The translations under genes were made by a program, and so were the position numbers. This document shows positions 9,041-21,230 of a stretch of DNA of 63,440 nucleotides, piece after piece. The number at the start of each line of letters is the position of its first letter. Position 1 is the stretch's first letter. The notes beneath the pieces were generated by a model, which was not told the origin of the DNA, made no database searches, and saw only the letters and a list, made by a program, of their open reading frames with translations. The stretch comes from Deltaproteobacteria bacterium (lineage in GTDB: Bacteria; Desulfobacterota; Binatia; UTPRO1), in contig JACQEO010000072.1 in assembly GCA_016200545.1 (NCBI GenBank), positions 1-63,440 of the forward strand, written 5' to 3'.

Positions 9041-9674
9041 TCACGAGCAGGGGCCTGCGTGCACGAGCGATACACTGGCACAAACCCGCAGGCAGTCGTT
9101 ATCGTAGGTCAACCCGTCGCACCCGTAGACTGGATCGATTACCGCGGGACAGTCGCACGGATCCGGCACCGCCGTGCACCGACCTGTCACGTCCCCAGAG
9201 CCACAGGTTCCTGGCCGAAAATCACAAAACGCGCCGTCCGCACAGGCGACGCCGACGATCCCTCCACAGCGCGCGCTCGATGCCCCTTCAACGTCGGTCA
9301 CCATCGCGAACGAGAGCGCCCCGGGCCCTGGAAGCCCAATCGCCGTGTTGATCGCGGCCGCTCGGGTCGCGCCCAGGCAGAACGTGGTGGCCAGCTCCGG
9401 CGCGAACCCGCACGAGCCCTGCCGCACGATGCTGTCACCAAAGCACGGCCGTGGAGTGTCCTCGCAGGTTCCCGCGCCCGGGAGACATCCTCGCAGTTTT
9501 CCGTACCTGTCCCGGACGGCAGCCCCGGAAGTGCTGGCCCGAGCAGAGACCGTCGCGAACGGCACCAGCCCCACGTTCCCCCTCCACGCAGTCCGCCAGC
9601 GCCAGCCGCACGTTTGCCGGATCCATCGCCCCCACGTCGAACCCCGCCGTCCCAAGCAGGCTCACGGGCAGCAC
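9041..9674 (-). pseudogene. Frameshifted fragment of a Kazal-terminated surface protein
   Basis: The minus strand encodes a shorter relative of the last ~180 residues of the 4894-8967 protein: GLCSGQHFRGCRPG, then GTGTENCEDV, then PGAGTCEDTPRPCFGDS through a Kazal-like end (CPAVIDPVYGCDGLTYDNDC). These three parts lie in three different frames, joined by two missing bases: one in a G run near 9,517 and one at the Phe codon near 9,490. The probable start is an ATG at 9674, overlapping the stop of the upstream gene. There is no signal peptide and no long N-terminal region, so even if the indels are sequencing errors it would be a truncated relative. Note Val-Tyr-Gly-Cys here versus Val-Cys-Gly-Cys in the intact copy, so one Kazal cysteine is also lost. 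Confidence 0.7.
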
Positions 9675-10663
9675 CCCTTGACGAGGGCCGTCAGTGCTTG
9701 CATTTCCGACTGCCGCCCCGCCGGCAGATCATTGCGCTGTCCGAGTCTCTGTACGACGCTTAGGATCTTCCGCCGTTCAAGCTTATTCATGTGGCGCGCG
9801 ATGGCCTCTTGAACTTCATTACTGTGCACGATCCGCGGCAGGTAGTTTTCGACGATGTCCATCTGCACGGCGTCCAGAGACGTCGCCGCCGTCCCACTGT
9901 GTTGCGCCAACACACGCAGCGACAGCAGGACGAGCGCCTGGCGCGTATCGTCGGAGCCTTCCCCCGAGCCCACCATCGACCAGAGCCTTTCCAGCAGCCA
10001 CCGCAGCGCCCCTTCGGTCAAGTTGAGCCGGTGTGCCGCACCGATCATCTGATGCACATCCGCGTTCGTGGCTCCATCTGGCGCGACAACTAGGCTCAGG
10101 AGGTACTCTGCGATGAACCGACTGCGTTGGTCAGCTCTCGGGGTAGAGAGGAACCTTTTGAGTCGGCTCACTTGCTGACTGACGCTGTCGTGAGCGTTGC
10201 CGATCACAAATTTGAGGTCGGCCACGGTGTCAACTCCCTCGATCAGCTCCTCCGCCACCGCAGGGTTCGCGAACGCCTCCGCCAAGTCGGTCGCCTCGGC
10301 AGGGGCAAACACCGCGTACCGCTTACCCGGTGCAAGCTCTCTCGCGCTCCAGAACGACGGCGGGTCGCCAACGCGTCCAGAGCGGTGCCGAAACTGTTGG
10401 ATCGTCGCCGAGCCGCTGGTCTCACGGAAGGCGCCGCGCAACATCTCCCCGAGTCGCAGCTGCACCACGACTTGGCGGGCCTCGAACCCGGAAGCATCGT
10501 CCAGCTGCCACGCAGACGGGGTTGTGGTCACAATCGCTACCACCGCGATGTGCGGGTACTTCAAAGGAGCAATCCTCCTCTCGGCCGGCAGAACGTCTGC
10601 ACGAGCGTGCGCCAGGGGGGCGCTCAACCCGATGAGCACTATCACTGTCCGTACCAATCGCAT
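9662..10663 (-). CDS. Secreted protein of unknown function, 333 aa
   Basis: ATG at 10663 is preceded by GGAG at suitable spacing and begins a clear Sec signal peptide (MRLVRTVIVLIGLSAPLAHA, cleavage near ARA). A longer frame to 10972 exists but is Arg/Pro-rich and overlaps the 3' end of the giant gene, so I rejected that start. The mature part first resembles a small beta-rich domain (IAVVAIVTTTPSAWQ ... VVVQLRLGEMLRG ... KRYAVFAP), then becomes mostly helical with charged repeats ending in RHMNKLERRKILSVVQRL. Helical repeats of the HEAT type are possible. It follows the giant adhesin by 91 nt and is probably co-transcribed. No family is recognised. Confidence 0.75.
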   Translation of the reverse strand: MRLVRTVIVLIGLSAPLAHARADVLPAERRIAPLKYPHIAVVAIVTTTPSAWQLDDASGFEARQVVVQLRLGEMLRGAFRETSGSATIQQFRHRSGRVGDPPSFWSARELAPGKRYAVFAPAEATDLAEAFANPAVAEELIEGVDTVADLKFVIGNAHDSVSQQVSRLKRFLSTPRADQRSRFIAEYLLSLVVAPDGATNADVHQMIGAAHRLNLTEGALRWLLERLWSMVGSGEGSDDTRQALVLLSLRVLAQHSGTAATSLDAVQMDIVENYLPRIVHSNEVQEAIARHMNKLERRKILSVVQRLGQRNDLPAGRQSEMQALTALVKGCCP

Positions 10664-10754
10664 GCGTCGCTCCGCTGCGGGCCGTATGTATGCTGGTCCC
10701 GGCGGCCGTCGCGCTACCGGCCAGCACACCGTCAAGTGATCAGCGGCCTGCTCT

Positions 10755-13700
10755 CTATGGTGCAATGGACACCTGATAATCCTCCACTTCCCCGTCCGCG
10801 GCGAGCCCCGTGAAGTTGAGATTACCCGCGCTGCTGAAGCGGAAGCGGGCAAAGGTGCTGATCCCGTCTGTAGCCGTAGCCGGGACGGCAAATGAGAGGG
10901 AGTTTGCTCCGACGGCAAGACTCGTATTGGTGAAGATCTGATCGCCGGCTTGCGACCAGCTGCCGTCGCCATTGAAGTCGATCCACGCGTCCAGTTTGCC
11001 GATCGCGGAAGCGGTGACCGTCACTGTCGCGGAGCTGCCGGCGACCAGCGCGCTGGTAAATGCGACCCCGTCCTCATCGTCAAGAGCATCCAGCGTATCA
11101 TCGCCGCTCGCCGTAGCGTTTGGCTGGCCATCGGCATCCGCATCGACGCTGGCACCTAGGAAGAATCCTGCGAAGATGACGTGGCGCGCGCCGTCATTCG
11201 CCAAGCGCGTCGGAAAGCTCGGGTCGGGCGCATCGCCGAAGTCGAACGCGGGCGGCGGCCCCGGCGTGTTGGTCGGGGTGTTCGTCGAGGTGGGGGTCGG
11301 GGTGCGCGTCGGGGTGCTCGTGGGGGTGTCGGTTGGGGTGTGTGTCGGCGTGTTCGTTGGCGTCAAGGTGCCTGTGTGGGTTGGGGTGCTTGTGGGAGTC
11401 GGAGTGACGGTCGGGGTGGGCGTTGGTGTGCTGGTGGGCGTGGCCGTCGGCGTCGGGGTGACACCGTTACGGGCGTCAGTTGCCAGCAGGCTCAGCCCTG
11501 TTGGAGGTCTGACCTCGGCATTGGTGTCTTGAGCGCGGACTGCCGGACTGTGGTTGGCGGTAGCGCCGGTGGCAATGGCGGGAGCGCCGACGGCAGTCGC
11601 GTTGCCGGTGGCGTCGATTGTCCATGCGGCCATGATCGTCCACGGCACTTCCAATAGCACCGAGTAGGTTCGCTCTGCCGGGTCCCCGGTCGTGCCGATA
11701 GCGCCGGTAGCGTTCGTCCAAACCGACAGGTACGCCCCGAACGTAAGATTGAACCGTACTCCGGTGAGCTCGGAAGCGGGGAACCCGGGATGTTGCCGCG
11801 AGTAGGGTTGCCCCGGGCTATCGACAGCCTCCACCGTGAACCGCCGGCCGAGCGCGGAATCTGCCGTCCCCGTGATTGTGCTCCGGGTCAGGGTCGCGGT
11901 GTTACCGCCCACGCCCGCCGGGTTGCGTCCACTATCGAGCAGGGCTGGGGTGACGAACGCCGGTGCCGGATCCCCTGGGAGGAACGTGGGCCCTGCCCCC
12001 GTCGCTGCGGCACCGTTGCTGGCAAAAACGGACAGCGTCAGGTGACCACCCATATAGACGCCAGTGACATCCTCGTTGGCAGTTTCATTGTTGACCCATC
12101 CGGTGAAAACGCGATCGAGTCCCCGCCGGCCATCTGCTCCGCCCCCCAGCAGATCGACGTCCGCGTTCAAATGAATCCCGGCGTTGGCGGGGTTGGCAAT
12201 GTCGAAGGTGCCCGAGCTCACCGAGTTGCCCGTCCAATGGCCCATCGCATCGGTGTCACGGGTAATGGAAATGTTCGCAGAGTGCGTCGCGACGTTATTC
12301 GCATGCAGGCCAGCGCGAACCAAGATGAGCGGAAGCTTCGCCCCGCACTCGTCATCGTCGCGCATGCCGTTGTGATTCTTGTCGACAAAGGCCAGCACCA
12401 GGAAGGAGCCGGTGGCACTGGTGTCAAGCACCGCCGTCAGCGCTCCCGTTTTGTTGATTGCCGGGACACCACCTCCGAGACCTCCCGCGTCGGCGGGATC
12501 GCGGCGAACCTCAAACGTCAGGTCGGCGGATGCCGGTGTTGCCTTCGCCGTCAGGTTGACGGCGTTGGCGCCGCCCTCAATCAAAACGAGCGCGGAAGCG
12601 GCCGCGAACTGCGCCGGGTCAAAGTCCAGCGGACCGGACGCGATCTCCATCATGGATGAGAAACGCAGGTTTGCCCAGTTGTTCGCCAAAGCACCGGCGC
12701 GCAGCGTATGAGGTGGTGTAGACGGGATCTCAGCATCGATGCGCTCCACTTTCACTACATCAACCGTGATGAACGCCTCGCCGGTCTCTCCGCCTGTCGA
12801 GCAGTTACCGGTGCGGGTCACTTGGGCACGGATCTTTGAACGTCCGCCATCCATGGTCGCCGTAAAGGTGGTCGAGTTGCCACTCGACGGGCTGACGCTC
12901 CCGTGGCTGGGGCCCTCAACTACTGACCACGTAATCTGATCGGTGCAGCCTCCGCCGTATCCGCCGCCGCCGTCAGGAGGGGGGGTAATGCTGGTGATCG
13001 AAAACGTCATCATGTCGGTTGGGCACACCGCCGCAGCCGCAGCGGACGGCGTCACACTGAGGTCGCGCGCCGCGGCCGGGAGGAGCGGGACGCCGCTCAG
13101 GTGCTGGAGCAACTGGCCGTTGGCATTGCTCACTACCAGCTCGACGGAGAGCTTCACACGAATGGCGAACACCGCATCAATCTTCGCCGTGTGACCGCCA
13201 TCATCCGCATCGACGATGCGCACGAATCGGAGCGCACCGTGGTGGTTGAGGCTCACGAAGGCCGTGCCGCAGAATGTGCCCAGCAGATCAAAGGGTCCAA
13301 GCGCCGAAGCGCTGACCTGCACTGCATAGCAGTCGGCGCCGTCGGAGGTGTCCTCAAAAATCTGCAAATCGTTTCCTGGACCATCTTCAACCGTCGAGCC
13401 CAGCCGCAAAGTGATCGATCCCCCAGGGCCGAGGTCCACGAACCTGCCGTCGGCTTGCCCGAGTGCGAGTTGCGGATTACCCGCCACACGTGCATCGATC
13501 ACCTGCTCGGCAAAGGGCGAGGTGTTCGGCGGCAGCTCGGCGAAGAACGACACCGCGTTGCTCTTCTGTCCCGCGACAGTGACGGTGATGGCCCCGGAGT
13601 CGGCGCCCACGGGAAGGCCGACGATGATGGCCTGCTGCGCGGGGTTTCCTTCGACGGTGTCGAGCGTGAAGTCACCGCGGACCGTCCCTCCTACCTCGAG

Positions 13701-16700
13701 GCGGATGTTGCCGGGCACGACACCGAAGCCGGTGCCGACGACGGTGAGAGTCTGCGGGTTGCCGAAGACGAAGCGGTCGGGGGTGACGAAGGCGAGGACG
13801 GGCGGCTCGAAACTCGGGCTCGGGAGCGGCACGGGATCGAGGGTGATCGCGCCGAGGATGGTGCTGACGAGGTCGATCGTGTCGCCGTGCTCGGCGAAGA
13901 TGCCGACCGAGAAGCTGCCGTCGGGGCCGACGGTGGTGGTGTCGAAATTCTTCCCGCTGGTGCGATTGCGGATGCGGACGCGACTGCTCTTCGGATCGAC
14001 GGCGCCCGGGGCGCCGACGGCGAGGAGCGTGCCGGCTGGTCCGGGCTGGTAGCTGACGAGGTCGGTCTTGGGAGCGGCAATGCTGAAATTGACGGGCAGC
14101 GGCACCGGGTCGGTGCGGGCGCGCCCGCCGAAGAGCGAGGTGACGAGCTGGTAGCCGTCGCTGTCGAGCCCCACGACGACGACGCGGAAGCTGCCGTCGG
14201 CGCCCGCCGTGGTGTGGAAGACCGCAGCCGTCCGGCCGTTCGTCACGTCCACGGCAGAGCTCGGCTGCACGGCGCCGGCGCTGCCCGCCACCTGGATGCC
14301 GGCGTTCGTGAGCGTGACACTGATGCGGGCGAGGTTCGGAAGCTGCATGGCGATGGTCGGCACGGTGCGCTCCACGGGAGCCGCAAGTGGCAGGCCGGCA
14401 ACGTCGGTGAGGCCGGCTGCGAGCGAGATTTTGAGACTGCTGTTGAGCGCGTAGCGCACACCGGCGGCAGGCGTGAAGTTCACCGCGACCCCGCTCCCGG
14501 CGGCCGCGAGCGTACCGGCGATCGGATTGCCACCGGCGTCCCGCACCTGGATGTTGGCTGGTGTGAACGTGGCGACGTTCATCTTCTCGGTGAAGACCAC
14601 CTCGACGGGGCTGTCTTGGAGAAGCGTGCCGCGCCGGTCCTGCGGCCCGGTGTCGAGGACGGCCGGGGGCGTCGTGTCGCTCGCGGCGAGCGGCACCTCG
14701 AGGACGCCCTTGCGGGTGAGCGGATCGAGGACGTAGGCGCGCCGGCCGCTCGGATGGACGACGATGTCGGCCGGGAGATCGACGGTTGCCCAGACGGCGC
14801 TCACGCTCCGCGAGCCGAGGTCGAGGACGCTGACCGTTTCGTCCTGGCGCTCGCTGACGAGGAGCCGCCCACCGTCTGGCGTGAGGGCGAGCGCGCTCGG
14901 CTCGCTACCGACGGCGACGGTCGCGAGCAGCTCGTTGCCGGTGACGTTGTCCTCGAGCGCGGCTGCGCCGAGGATTTTGACGGTATTCCCGACCGCGTCG
15001 GCGACGTACACCTCCGCCCCGCCGGGGGCGACGGCGAGTGCCACCGGCGAGCCGCCGAGTACCACGCGCTGTAGGACGCTTCGCGCCACGAGATCGATCA
15101 CCTGCAGCGTGCCCTGCGTCTTGCTGACGACGTAGGCACGAGTGCCGGCCCGATTGATGGCGAGCGCGGCCGGATCGGCGTCGATCGCGATCGGCGCTGG
15201 CTCGACGAGGTTCGAGAAGGTGTCGATCACGAAGATGGCATCGGGTTTGGCGTCGCTCTCGCTGTTGTCCAGCGAGCTCGGGACCAGGGCGAGGTCTCCG
15301 TTCGGGGTGATCGCCACGTCGCGCGGGAACCCGACGCCGGAGATCACGAGCCCGAGCTCTTTGATCGCGACCGTGAAATCGCGCACCCGACTCGCGTAGC
15401 CGACGAACGCCTCGAAGCCGTTCGGCGTGAACGCCAAGTCGACGATGCGCTGCACGTCGTGCGCGACGGCGATCGATGTGAGGCTCGCGGTGTCGAGGAT
15501 GTCGAGATCCCCGGTGTTGTCGTGCGTCACGTAGAGCTGATCGCCGGAGGGTAAGAGCACCATGTGCCGCGCCGATTGCGCGAGACCCGCGAAACGGCCG
15601 GTGAAGGCGAAGGATACGTTGGCGCGCGTCGCGAGCGCGAAGTCACAGCGGATCTCCGCATCCTTGAACGCCAAGCGGGCGAGCGCGGTCTCGGGGCCCT
15701 GGTGGGTGAAGAGCTGCACGCCGACCTTGCGTTGCGTGCCGGTAGTACCGGCGAGGCAGTAGGACCCGTCGGCACGGCTCAGATCGGTGAAGGGCGACGA
15801 CTCGAGCGTGAGGTGCGTGTCTTTGACTGGGCCGCGGCTCCCGGTGACGGTTCCGTGCACGAACGCGAGCGGGCTGTCGGCGCTGAGGAAGGCGTAGCGT
15901 CCGCCCTCGCGGACGCCGGGGAACGACGCGCCGCCACGCGGAAAGAGGACGCCGCCCGCCGCGAGCGCGGGGCCCACGATCCTGAGCTCGGTCGCGCTGC
16001 CGACGGCGATCGCCTGCACGAGCACGATCTGCTCGTCGGGTGGCACCCCGCCGCTGCTCGCGACCACGACGTCGAGGGGCGCGCTGGCGCTCTGCCCCTG
16101 GAGATCGAGGACGAAGCCGGCGAGGAAGCCGAAGCCCGCCGGGACATCAGCGCCGAGGTTCGCCACGGCAAGCGGCGCGACGGTGGAGGTCACACCTGCC
16201 GGCACCGCCGTGGGATTCGCGATCGCGGGGAGAGCGAGTGACGGGCCGAGCGACAGCTCCGTGTTGCTGCTGGTATGGTTGGCGGCGTCGGTGCTCCGTA
16301 CGCGCAGACTGTCCCCGGCGCTGGCGACGATGTCGGCGCGGAAGCTGCCGTCGGCCGACGCCTGCACGGTCACGGACGTGCCCCGTGTGACGTTCTCGAC
16401 GGTGACCATGCTCCTGGGCTCGACCGCGCCCGGGAGGCCAAGGACGGTGACGGTGCTCGGCCCTGCGCCGGTGAAGACGATGCGCCCGACGGTGGGCGGC
16501 GCCGGCGCCGTCACGTCGGCGGTGAACGCGACCGTCGGGTGCGCCGCGAGGACACTCCCCTCGACCTTGGCGGTGACCGTCGCCGTGCCGGACGTGGTCG
16601 GTGCTCGCAGGAACGCGGTGTATGTCCCGTCGTGATTGTCGATCGCGGGCGTCGTGATCGTTCCGAGCGTCGTCGCGAGCTCGACGAGCAGGCCCGGACC

Positions 16701-19700
16701 GACGCGCTCCGACGTCTGGTCGAGCGGCTCGACGGTGATGGTCGAGACCGACACGCCGTCAGCCTCGAGCGTCGTCGGATCGGCTGTCACCCGCGAGTTG
16801 TCACCGGACTCGGGATCGTCGATGTCCTGCAGCAGCGCGATCACGTCCGGATCGGCGAACATCGCGTTGAAGGAAGCCGCGAAGACCTGCTGGAGGGTCT
16901 TGTTGGCGCGCGGGATGGCGGCCGCCGCGAGCTTCGTGCGCACCAGCCCGATGAGAGCCTCGAGTTCGAGCGGATTGAAGTTCTCGATCGGCACCCCGGG
17001 CACGGCGATCAGGCTCATCGCGACCCGCCCCGCAACGTCGAGGTCCATGTCGGCGTTCGGGTCGGTGATGAACGTCCCGACGGAGAAGGCGGAGACCGCG
17101 TCGTTGAAGGGCCCCGGAACCCCCGCGCCGTTGTAGGTGAGGTCACCGACGACGATCGCGACCGTGGTGCTCCCGGGCGCGACCGACGGCGGCAGCGCCA
17201 CGCCGTAGTGACCCGACGCGTCGGTCGCGGCGCTCGCGCCGGGGAGCGGCGACACGCAAATCGTATTGGTGCAGGCCGGCGGATTGCGGAACGAGAGCGT
17301 CGCCAGCTCGACCAGCACGTTCGCGAGCGGCGCGGTCCCGCCGACGCCCGGGATCGTGACGGTCCCCGCGACGATGACCGGCGGCTCGCCGGAGCCGGGC
17401 GACTCGGCGGCGGCCTTGAAGGTCTCGAACGCGACGCGGTCCAGCGTGCTCTTGGGGCCGTCGGTGTCGAAGAACACGTCGTCGGCGATTGCCTGACAGG
17501 CGTCGGTCGTACCCGAGAAGTCGACCTCGCTGGTGGCCGCGCGGATCGTGTCCTCGATCGCCACGCGTTCCAGAGGCGTGAAGTTGCTGCTCGGGAACGC
17601 CTGGTCGCGCCCGAGGAGCGCGTCATTGGAGCCGATCAAGCACAGAATCGCGGTCGACACCTCGTCGACGACGATGACGCGCTCGATGTCGTTGACGAGC
17701 GCAAACGTCGTAGGCGCGTCTACCAAGCCGTCGTGGTCCGCATCTGGTCCCGTCAGCACGGCCAGGTCCGGGTCCGGCACGAACCCGGCTGGCAGCACGA
17801 TCTCGAACGTGCCGTCGGTGGCCGTTGTACCGGTGAGGAAGTGGCCGCCGGCGAAGACCGGGTTGAAGCCCGGGCTCAACGGGTGGCTGAGATCGGTGAT
17901 GTCGAGCTCCACCAGCGCGCTTGCGACCGGCGTGAAGCCCCCGCCGACTTTCGCACGCTCTACCTTGCCGCGCGCTGCGAAGACCGCGACGGGGAACGGC
18001 ACGGCGCACACCGGCGCGCTGACGTTGCCGGCGTGGTCGATGGCGCGCAGGCAGACCTCTTGGTTGGACGTCACGGCGAGGCTCGCCGAGAAGCCGCCGT
18101 CGCTGCCCGCCGCCGCGTCGACGGAGGCAGCGGTCTTGGTGTTGGTCGCGCGCACGGTCGCGAGCGCCTCGACGGATCCGCTACCGCCGGCGATCCGCGA
18201 CACCCCGCCCACGGGGGTCGCGAAGCTGATGCGCCCGAGGTCGGGAGGCGCCGGCGGGGTCACGTCGGCCACCAACGCGATGGTCGGATGGGCGTTGAGG
18301 GCCGTGCCCGCCGCGGTCGCGCTGATGGTCGCGGTCCCGGTCGTCTGCGGCGAGGTATAGGTCGCGGTGTAGGTCCCGTTGCCACGATCCGTGGTGCTCC
18401 CCACGGTGCCGAGATTCGCCGCGACGCTAACCGCGAGCCCTGAGCCGAGGAGATTCCCGAAGGCGTCCCGCGGCGTCACCGTCACGGTCGCGGTCGACAC
18501 ACCGCTCGCCTCGAGCGACGCGGGCTCCACCGTCACCGACGAGGTAGTCGGATCGACCGTGAGCGCGGCGAAGCGGACCCGCGCCTTGTCGTTGAACAGC
18601 GCGCCACCCGCCACGCGCGCCGAGATGTCGGCGACACCGGCCGTCGTGCTCGACGTGAGCGCGGCGGCATAGGTCCCGTCCCCGATGTCCGCCACCGGGC
18701 CGAGCGCGCCACGAGTCGACTGGACTTGCACGGTGAGCCCGCTGCCGACCACGCCGCCGCCGACCTCGCGCGGCGTCACCGTGACGGTGGACGTCGATTG
18801 CCCGTCGGCCCGAATGAGCGCCGGGCTGGCATCGACCGTCGAAGTCGCGGTGCTCACGGCAGCCGCCGGGTCGGCCGCCGCCTCGAAATTGGCCTCGACC
18901 TCGATGTCGTCGCGCCCGGGCTCGCCGTCGAAGGTGGTGGCGATCGCCGTGAGGTCGAAGCGCTGGCCGCGCGGGCGGACGGGAACGAGCCCCGGAGGTA
19001 CCGCCGCCGTGAAATGCCCAGCGGCGACCCCCGCGGCGATCGGCCCGGCGCCATCCACGAAGACGTTCACGGCCTCGACATCGGGGAGGACGTTGCCGGA
19101 GATCTCGGTCAGCCGCACCAGGCGCGCGCCGTCGACCGGGAAGGTGATCTCGACCCGCGACTGGGCGATGTCGAGCTCGCGGAGATACGCCACCAGGTCG
19201 TCCACCGCCGGGGCCGCGAGTCCCGACGTCGCGCCGTGACGGTCGGATGGGTTGTCGACTGTGACCACGTCGCGCAACGTCTTCGCGCGCCCGTCGTGCA
19301 GATACGGCGCCGTCGCCCACGCTCCCAAGAGGAACGTCGACTCGAACGAGCCGGCGGGGCGAACCGTTCCGCCTGCGATGCCCGCCTGGTCGCGGGTCTT
19401 GTCGGTCGCATCCTGCGTCCCTGTCCCGGCAACGAAGGTGCCGACATCGTGGATCATCGGCTTAGAAGGATCGGTGTGGCCGGTCGAGTCGGTGAGGAAC
19501 GGTCCAGCGTGACAGGTCGCGCAACCGCTCGTGGCAAAGACGCGCCGCCCACGCCGCGCCGCGACGCTGCGGCTGAGGTCATGACCAACGAACGGATTCT
19601 CGAGGAAGCGTATGCCGCCGAGGTTCACGAAGTCGGCGAGCTGGTCGAGCTCATCGGGCGAGGGACCCGTCCCGTTCTGCAGGCGCGTGAAGGCGAAGAG

Positions 19701-21230
19701 AAACTCCTGAACGTTCTTGCGGTCGCCGTTGTGGTGGAGCAGCCCGGTGTTGAGCGTGCCGCCCGCCATGCTGAGCGTCTGCCGCGGCCCGTTGGTGAAG
19801 AACCACGTCTGCCCATCGTCACGCCCGTCGAAGTGACACGACTCGCAGCTGATGAAGCGGTCCTTGGCGACGGTCGGCAGCGCCGAAGTGAAGAAGAGAC
19901 GGCGGCCGCTGGCGATGTTCGCCGGCAGTGGATCGGTGCCGACGGGGATCGTCCGCAGCAGAGCGGGTACGGTGAGATCGACCACCGCGATCGCCGGCGA
20001 GAGCCTGCTGAACACGTAGGCGCGGGTACCGCCCGGATTGACGACGATGCCGCGCGGGTTGTCCCCGACGTCGCGCACCAGGTTCACCTGCTGGCGCGTC
20101 GCCACGTTGAAGATCATGAGGTCGTTGCTCGCGGCCGCGACCACGTACGCGAGCTCGCCATCGGGCGAGAACGCCACCGCCTCGGGATTGCCGATTACGG
20201 TGGCAATCCCCGCGAAGAGCGTCATCCGCGACCCGACGATCTCCCGCTTGGTCGTGGTGTCGAGGACGCTGACCGCTGGAAAGATCGAGGTGTTGAAGAG
20301 CGCCTCGACGAAGTTGCCGCTGTTGGAGAGAATGTGCGGTACCCAGGCCTCGGCGCGGGTCGGGTGGATCGCGATTCCCTTGACGCGGTTCGGGATTCCA
20401 GCCGGCTGCGTTAGGTTCTGCTCGTCGAAGGGGATCGCGGCGAGCGGAATCGCGGTCACCGCGAGGCTCGCCGCGTCGATTGCCGACACCGTGGCCCCGG
20501 TGAAATGCGTGACGAAGACCATTTTCGAGTCTGCGCTGACCCCGAGGCCCTGCGGCTTCGCTGCCACCGCGACTTCATTGATCACCGCGTCATTCGCGAG
20601 GTCGATCACGCTGACGCTTCCCGAGGCGAGGTTGGAGACGTAGGCGCGGTCGCCGCGGAAGTTCACCACAACACCGAACGGCTCGACCCCGACGGGAATG
20701 CGCTTCACGACCTGGAACGTCTGCGTATCGACGACCGCGACCTCGGCGTCTCGCGCGCAGGTGACGAAGGCGCGGGCACCGTTCCGCGCGAACGCCACAC
20801 CGGTCGGGACACGGCCGACGGGCACCTCGGCGAGGACGTCTTCGCTCGCGGCGGCGACGAACGTCGTCGTGTTGCTGTCGGGATTGACGACTGCGAGCAG
20901 CGCTCCGTTGCGTGTCATCGCAATCGGCCCGCTGCTCTGCGGCAGGCGCTGCGGAAACCCGGAGATCTGTCCGGCGATGAACTGCTGGATCAGCTGCGCG
21001 TCCGCGACGTCGACGTCACCGTCGCCGTCGACGTCGGCGTCCAACCGCTGCGGGGCGGTCAGCGTGCGCTTGCCGATCACCGAATCGAGAATGAAGCGGG
21101 CGTCAGTGCCGTCGATCTTGCCGTCGCCGTTCACGTCGCCGAGCTCGGCCACCGCGATCGGTGCCAGCACCAGCATGACACCGAGCACGAGCAGAGCCCC
21201 CTGCCAGCGAGCGAGCCGCACGCGTGTCAT
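10755..21230 (-). CDS. Giant secreted protein: dockerin, beta-propellers, MauG-like dihaem peroxidase, Big_1, TIG, GEVED
   Basis: 3491 residues. Signal peptide 1-28; dockerin ~30-92 with two Ca loops ([24 protein letters not shown]). First YVTN-type propeller ~98-435. A MauG/cytochrome c peroxidase-like domain ~436-700 has two haem-attachment motifs, CESCH (~462) and CATCH (~570), and the family's C-terminal signature [17 protein letters not shown]. Big_1/invasin-like domains lie at ~795-1000 and ~1477-1580, with carboxypeptidase-regulatory-like segments between. A second propeller is at ~1870-2185, a Big_5-like domain at ~2185-2290 ([11 protein letters not shown]), TIG at ~2475-2560, a PT-rich linker at ~3256-3325 and a GEVED domain at the end ([27 protein letters not shown]). 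The start ATG overlaps the stop of the cohesin gene (ATGA), so translation is probably coupled. Likely an exported, haem-loaded surface enzyme or adhesin. Confidence 0.85.
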   Translation of the reverse strand: MTRVRLARWQGALLVLGVMLVLAPIAVAELGDVNGDGKIDGTDARFILDSVIGKRTLTAPQRLDADVDGDGDVDVADAQLIQQFIAGQISGFPQRLPQSSGPIAMTRNGALLAVVNPDSNTTTFVAAASEDVLAEVPVGRVPTGVAFARNGARAFVTCARDAEVAVVDTQTFQVVKRIPVGVEPFGVVVNFRGDRAYVSNLASGSVSVIDLANDAVINEVAVAAKPQGLGVSADSKMVFVTHFTGATVSAIDAASLAVTAIPLAAIPFDEQNLTQPAGIPNRVKGIAIHPTRAEAWVPHILSNSGNFVEALFNTSIFPAVSVLDTTTKREIVGSRMTLFAGIATVIGNPEAVAFSPDGELAYVVAAASNDLMIFNVATRQQVNLVRDVGDNPRGIVVNPGGTRAYVFSRLSPAIAVVDLTVPALLRTIPVGTDPLPANIASGRRLFFTSALPTVAKDRFISCESCHFDGRDDGQTWFFTNGPRQTLSMAGGTLNTGLLHHNGDRKNVQEFLFAFTRLQNGTGPSPDELDQLADFVNLGGIRFLENPFVGHDLSRSVAARRGRRVFATSGCATCHAGPFLTDSTGHTDPSKPMIHDVGTFVAGTGTQDATDKTRDQAGIAGGTVRPAGSFESTFLLGAWATAPYLHDGRAKTLRDVVTVDNPSDRHGATSGLAAPAVDDLVAYLRELDIAQSRVEITFPVDGARLVRLTEISGNVLPDVEAVNVFVDGAGPIAAGVAAGHFTAAVPPGLVPVRPRGQRFDLTAIATTFDGEPGRDDIEVEANFEAAADPAAAVSTATSTVDASPALIRADGQSTSTVTVTPREVGGGVVGSGLTVQVQSTRGALGPVADIGDGTYAAALTSSTTAGVADISARVAGGALFNDKARVRFAALTVDPTTSSVTVEPASLEASGVSTATVTVTPRDAFGNLLGSGLAVSVAANLGTVGSTTDRGNGTYTATYTSPQTTGTATISATAAGTALNAHPTIALVADVTPPAPPDLGRISFATPVGGVSRIAGGSGSVEALATVRATNTKTAASVDAAAGSDGGFSASLAVTSNQEVCLRAIDHAGNVSAPVCAVPFPVAVFAARGKVERAKVGGGFTPVASALVELDITDLSHPLSPGFNPVFAGGHFLTGTTATDGTFEIVLPAGFVPDPDLAVLTGPDADHDGLVDAPTTFALVNDIERVIVVDEVSTAILCLIGSNDALLGRDQAFPSSNFTPLERVAIEDTIRAATSEVDFSGTTDACQAIADDVFFDTDGPKSTLDRVAFETFKAAAESPGSGEPPVIVAGTVTIPGVGGTAPLANVLVELATLSFRNPPACTNTICVSPLPGASAATDASGHYGVALPPSVAPGSTTVAIVVGDLTYNGAGVPGPFNDAVSAFSVGTFITDPNADMDLDVAGRVAMSLIAVPGVPIENFNPLELEALIGLVRTKLAAAAIPRANKTLQQVFAASFNAMFADPDVIALLQDIDDPESGDNSRVTADPTTLEADGVSVSTITVEPLDQTSERVGPGLLVELATTLGTITTPAIDNHDGTYTAFLRAPTTSGTATVTAKVEGSVLAAHPTVAFTADVTAPAPPTVGRIVFTGAGPSTVTVLGLPGAVEPRSMVTVENVTRGTSVTVQASADGSFRADIVASAGDSLRVRSTDAANHTSSNTELSLGPSLALPAIANPTAVPAGVTSTVAPLAVANLGADVPAGFGFLAGFVLDLQGQSASAPLDVVVASSGGVPPDEQIVLVQAIAVGSATELRIVGPALAAGGVLFPRGGASFPGVREGGRYAFLSADSPLAFVHGTVTGSRGPVKDTHLTLESSPFTDLSRADGSYCLAGTTGTQRKVGVQLFTHQGPETALARLAFKDAEIRCDFALATRANVSFAFTGRFAGLAQSARHMVLLPSGDQLYVTHDNTGDLDILDTASLTSIAVAHDVQRIVDLAFTPNGFEAFVGYASRVRDFTVAIKELGLVISGVGFPRDVAITPNGDLALVPSSLDNSESDAKPDAIFVIDTFSNLVEPAPIAIDADPAALAINRAGTRAYVVSKTQGTLQVIDLVARSVLQRVVLGGSPVALAVAPGGAEVYVADAVGNTVKILGAAALEDNVTGNELLATVAVGSEPSALALTPDGGRLLVSERQDETVSVLDLGSRSVSAVWATVDLPADIVVHPSGRRAYVLDPLTRKGVLEVPLAASDTTPPAVLDTGPQDRRGTLLQDSPVEVVFTEKMNVATFTPANIQVRDAGGNPIAGTLAAAGSGVAVNFTPAAGVRYALNSSLKISLAAGLTDVAGLPLAAPVERTVPTIAMQLPNLARISVTLTNAGIQVAGSAGAVQPSSAVDVTNGRTAAVFHTTAGADGSFRVVVVGLDSDGYQLVTSLFGGRARTDPVPLPVNFSIAAPKTDLVSYQPGPAGTLLAVGAPGAVDPKSSRVRIRNRTSGKNFDTTTVGPDGSFSVGIFAEHGDTIDLVSTILGAITLDPVPLPSPSFEPPVLAFVTPDRFVFGNPQTLTVVGTGFGVVPGNIRLEVGGTVRGDFTLDTVEGNPAQQAIIVGLPVGADSGAITVTVAGQKSNAVSFFAELPPNTSPFAEQVIDARVAGNPQLALGQADGRFVDLGPGGSITLRLGSTVEDGPGNDLQIFEDTSDGADCYAVQVSASALGPFDLLGTFCGTAFVSLNHHGALRFVRIVDADDGGHTAKIDAVFAIRVKLSVELVVSNANGQLLQHLSGVPLLPAAARDLSVTPSAAAAAVCPTDMMTFSITSITPPPDGGGGYGGGCTDQITWSVVEGPSHGSVSPSSGNSTTFTATMDGGRSKIRAQVTRTGNCSTGGETGEAFITVDVVKVERIDAEIPSTPPHTLRAGALANNWANLRFSSMMEIASGPLDFDPAQFAAASALVLIEGGANAVNLTAKATPASADLTFEVRRDPADAGGLGGGVPAINKTGALTAVLDTSATGSFLVLAFVDKNHNGMRDDDECGAKLPLILVRAGLHANNVATHSANISITRDTDAMGHWTGNSVSSGTFDIANPANAGIHLNADVDLLGGGADGRRGLDRVFTGWVNNETANEDVTGVYMGGHLTLSVFASNGAAATGAGPTFLPGDPAPAFVTPALLDSGRNPAGVGGNTATLTRSTITGTADSALGRRFTVEAVDSPGQPYSRQHPGFPASELTGVRFNLTFGAYLSVWTNATGAIGTTGDPAERTYSVLLEVPWTIMAAWTIDATGNATAVGAPAIATGATANHSPAVRAQDTNAEVRPPTGLSLLATDARNGVTPTPTATPTSTPTPTPTVTPTPTSTPTHTGTLTPTNTPTHTPTDTPTSTPTRTPTPTSTNTPTNTPGPPPAFDFGDAPDPSFPTRLANDGARHVIFAGFFLGASVDADADGQPNATASGDDTLDALDDEDGVAFTSALVAGSSATVTVTASAIGKLDAWIDFNGDGSWSQAGDQIFTNTSLAVGANSLSFAVPATATDGISTFARFRFSSAGNLNFTGLAADGEVEDYQVSIAP
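11260..11462 (-). repeat. Pro/Thr-rich low-complexity coding repeat
   Basis: Short degenerate hexamer-like repeats (on the plus strand GTCGGGGTG-type units) encode the (P-T) linker before the GEVED domain of the giant protein. Similar tracts occur at 2220-2300, 6105-6245 and 21930-22080. These are protein linkers, not CRISPR: the units have no constant length and no unique spacers. Confidence 0.8.

Noticed and set aside
11260..11462. Short regular repeats that could suggest CRISPR
   Set aside because: They are degenerate coding repeats for a Pro/Thr linker, without constant repeats and unique spacers and without cas genes.
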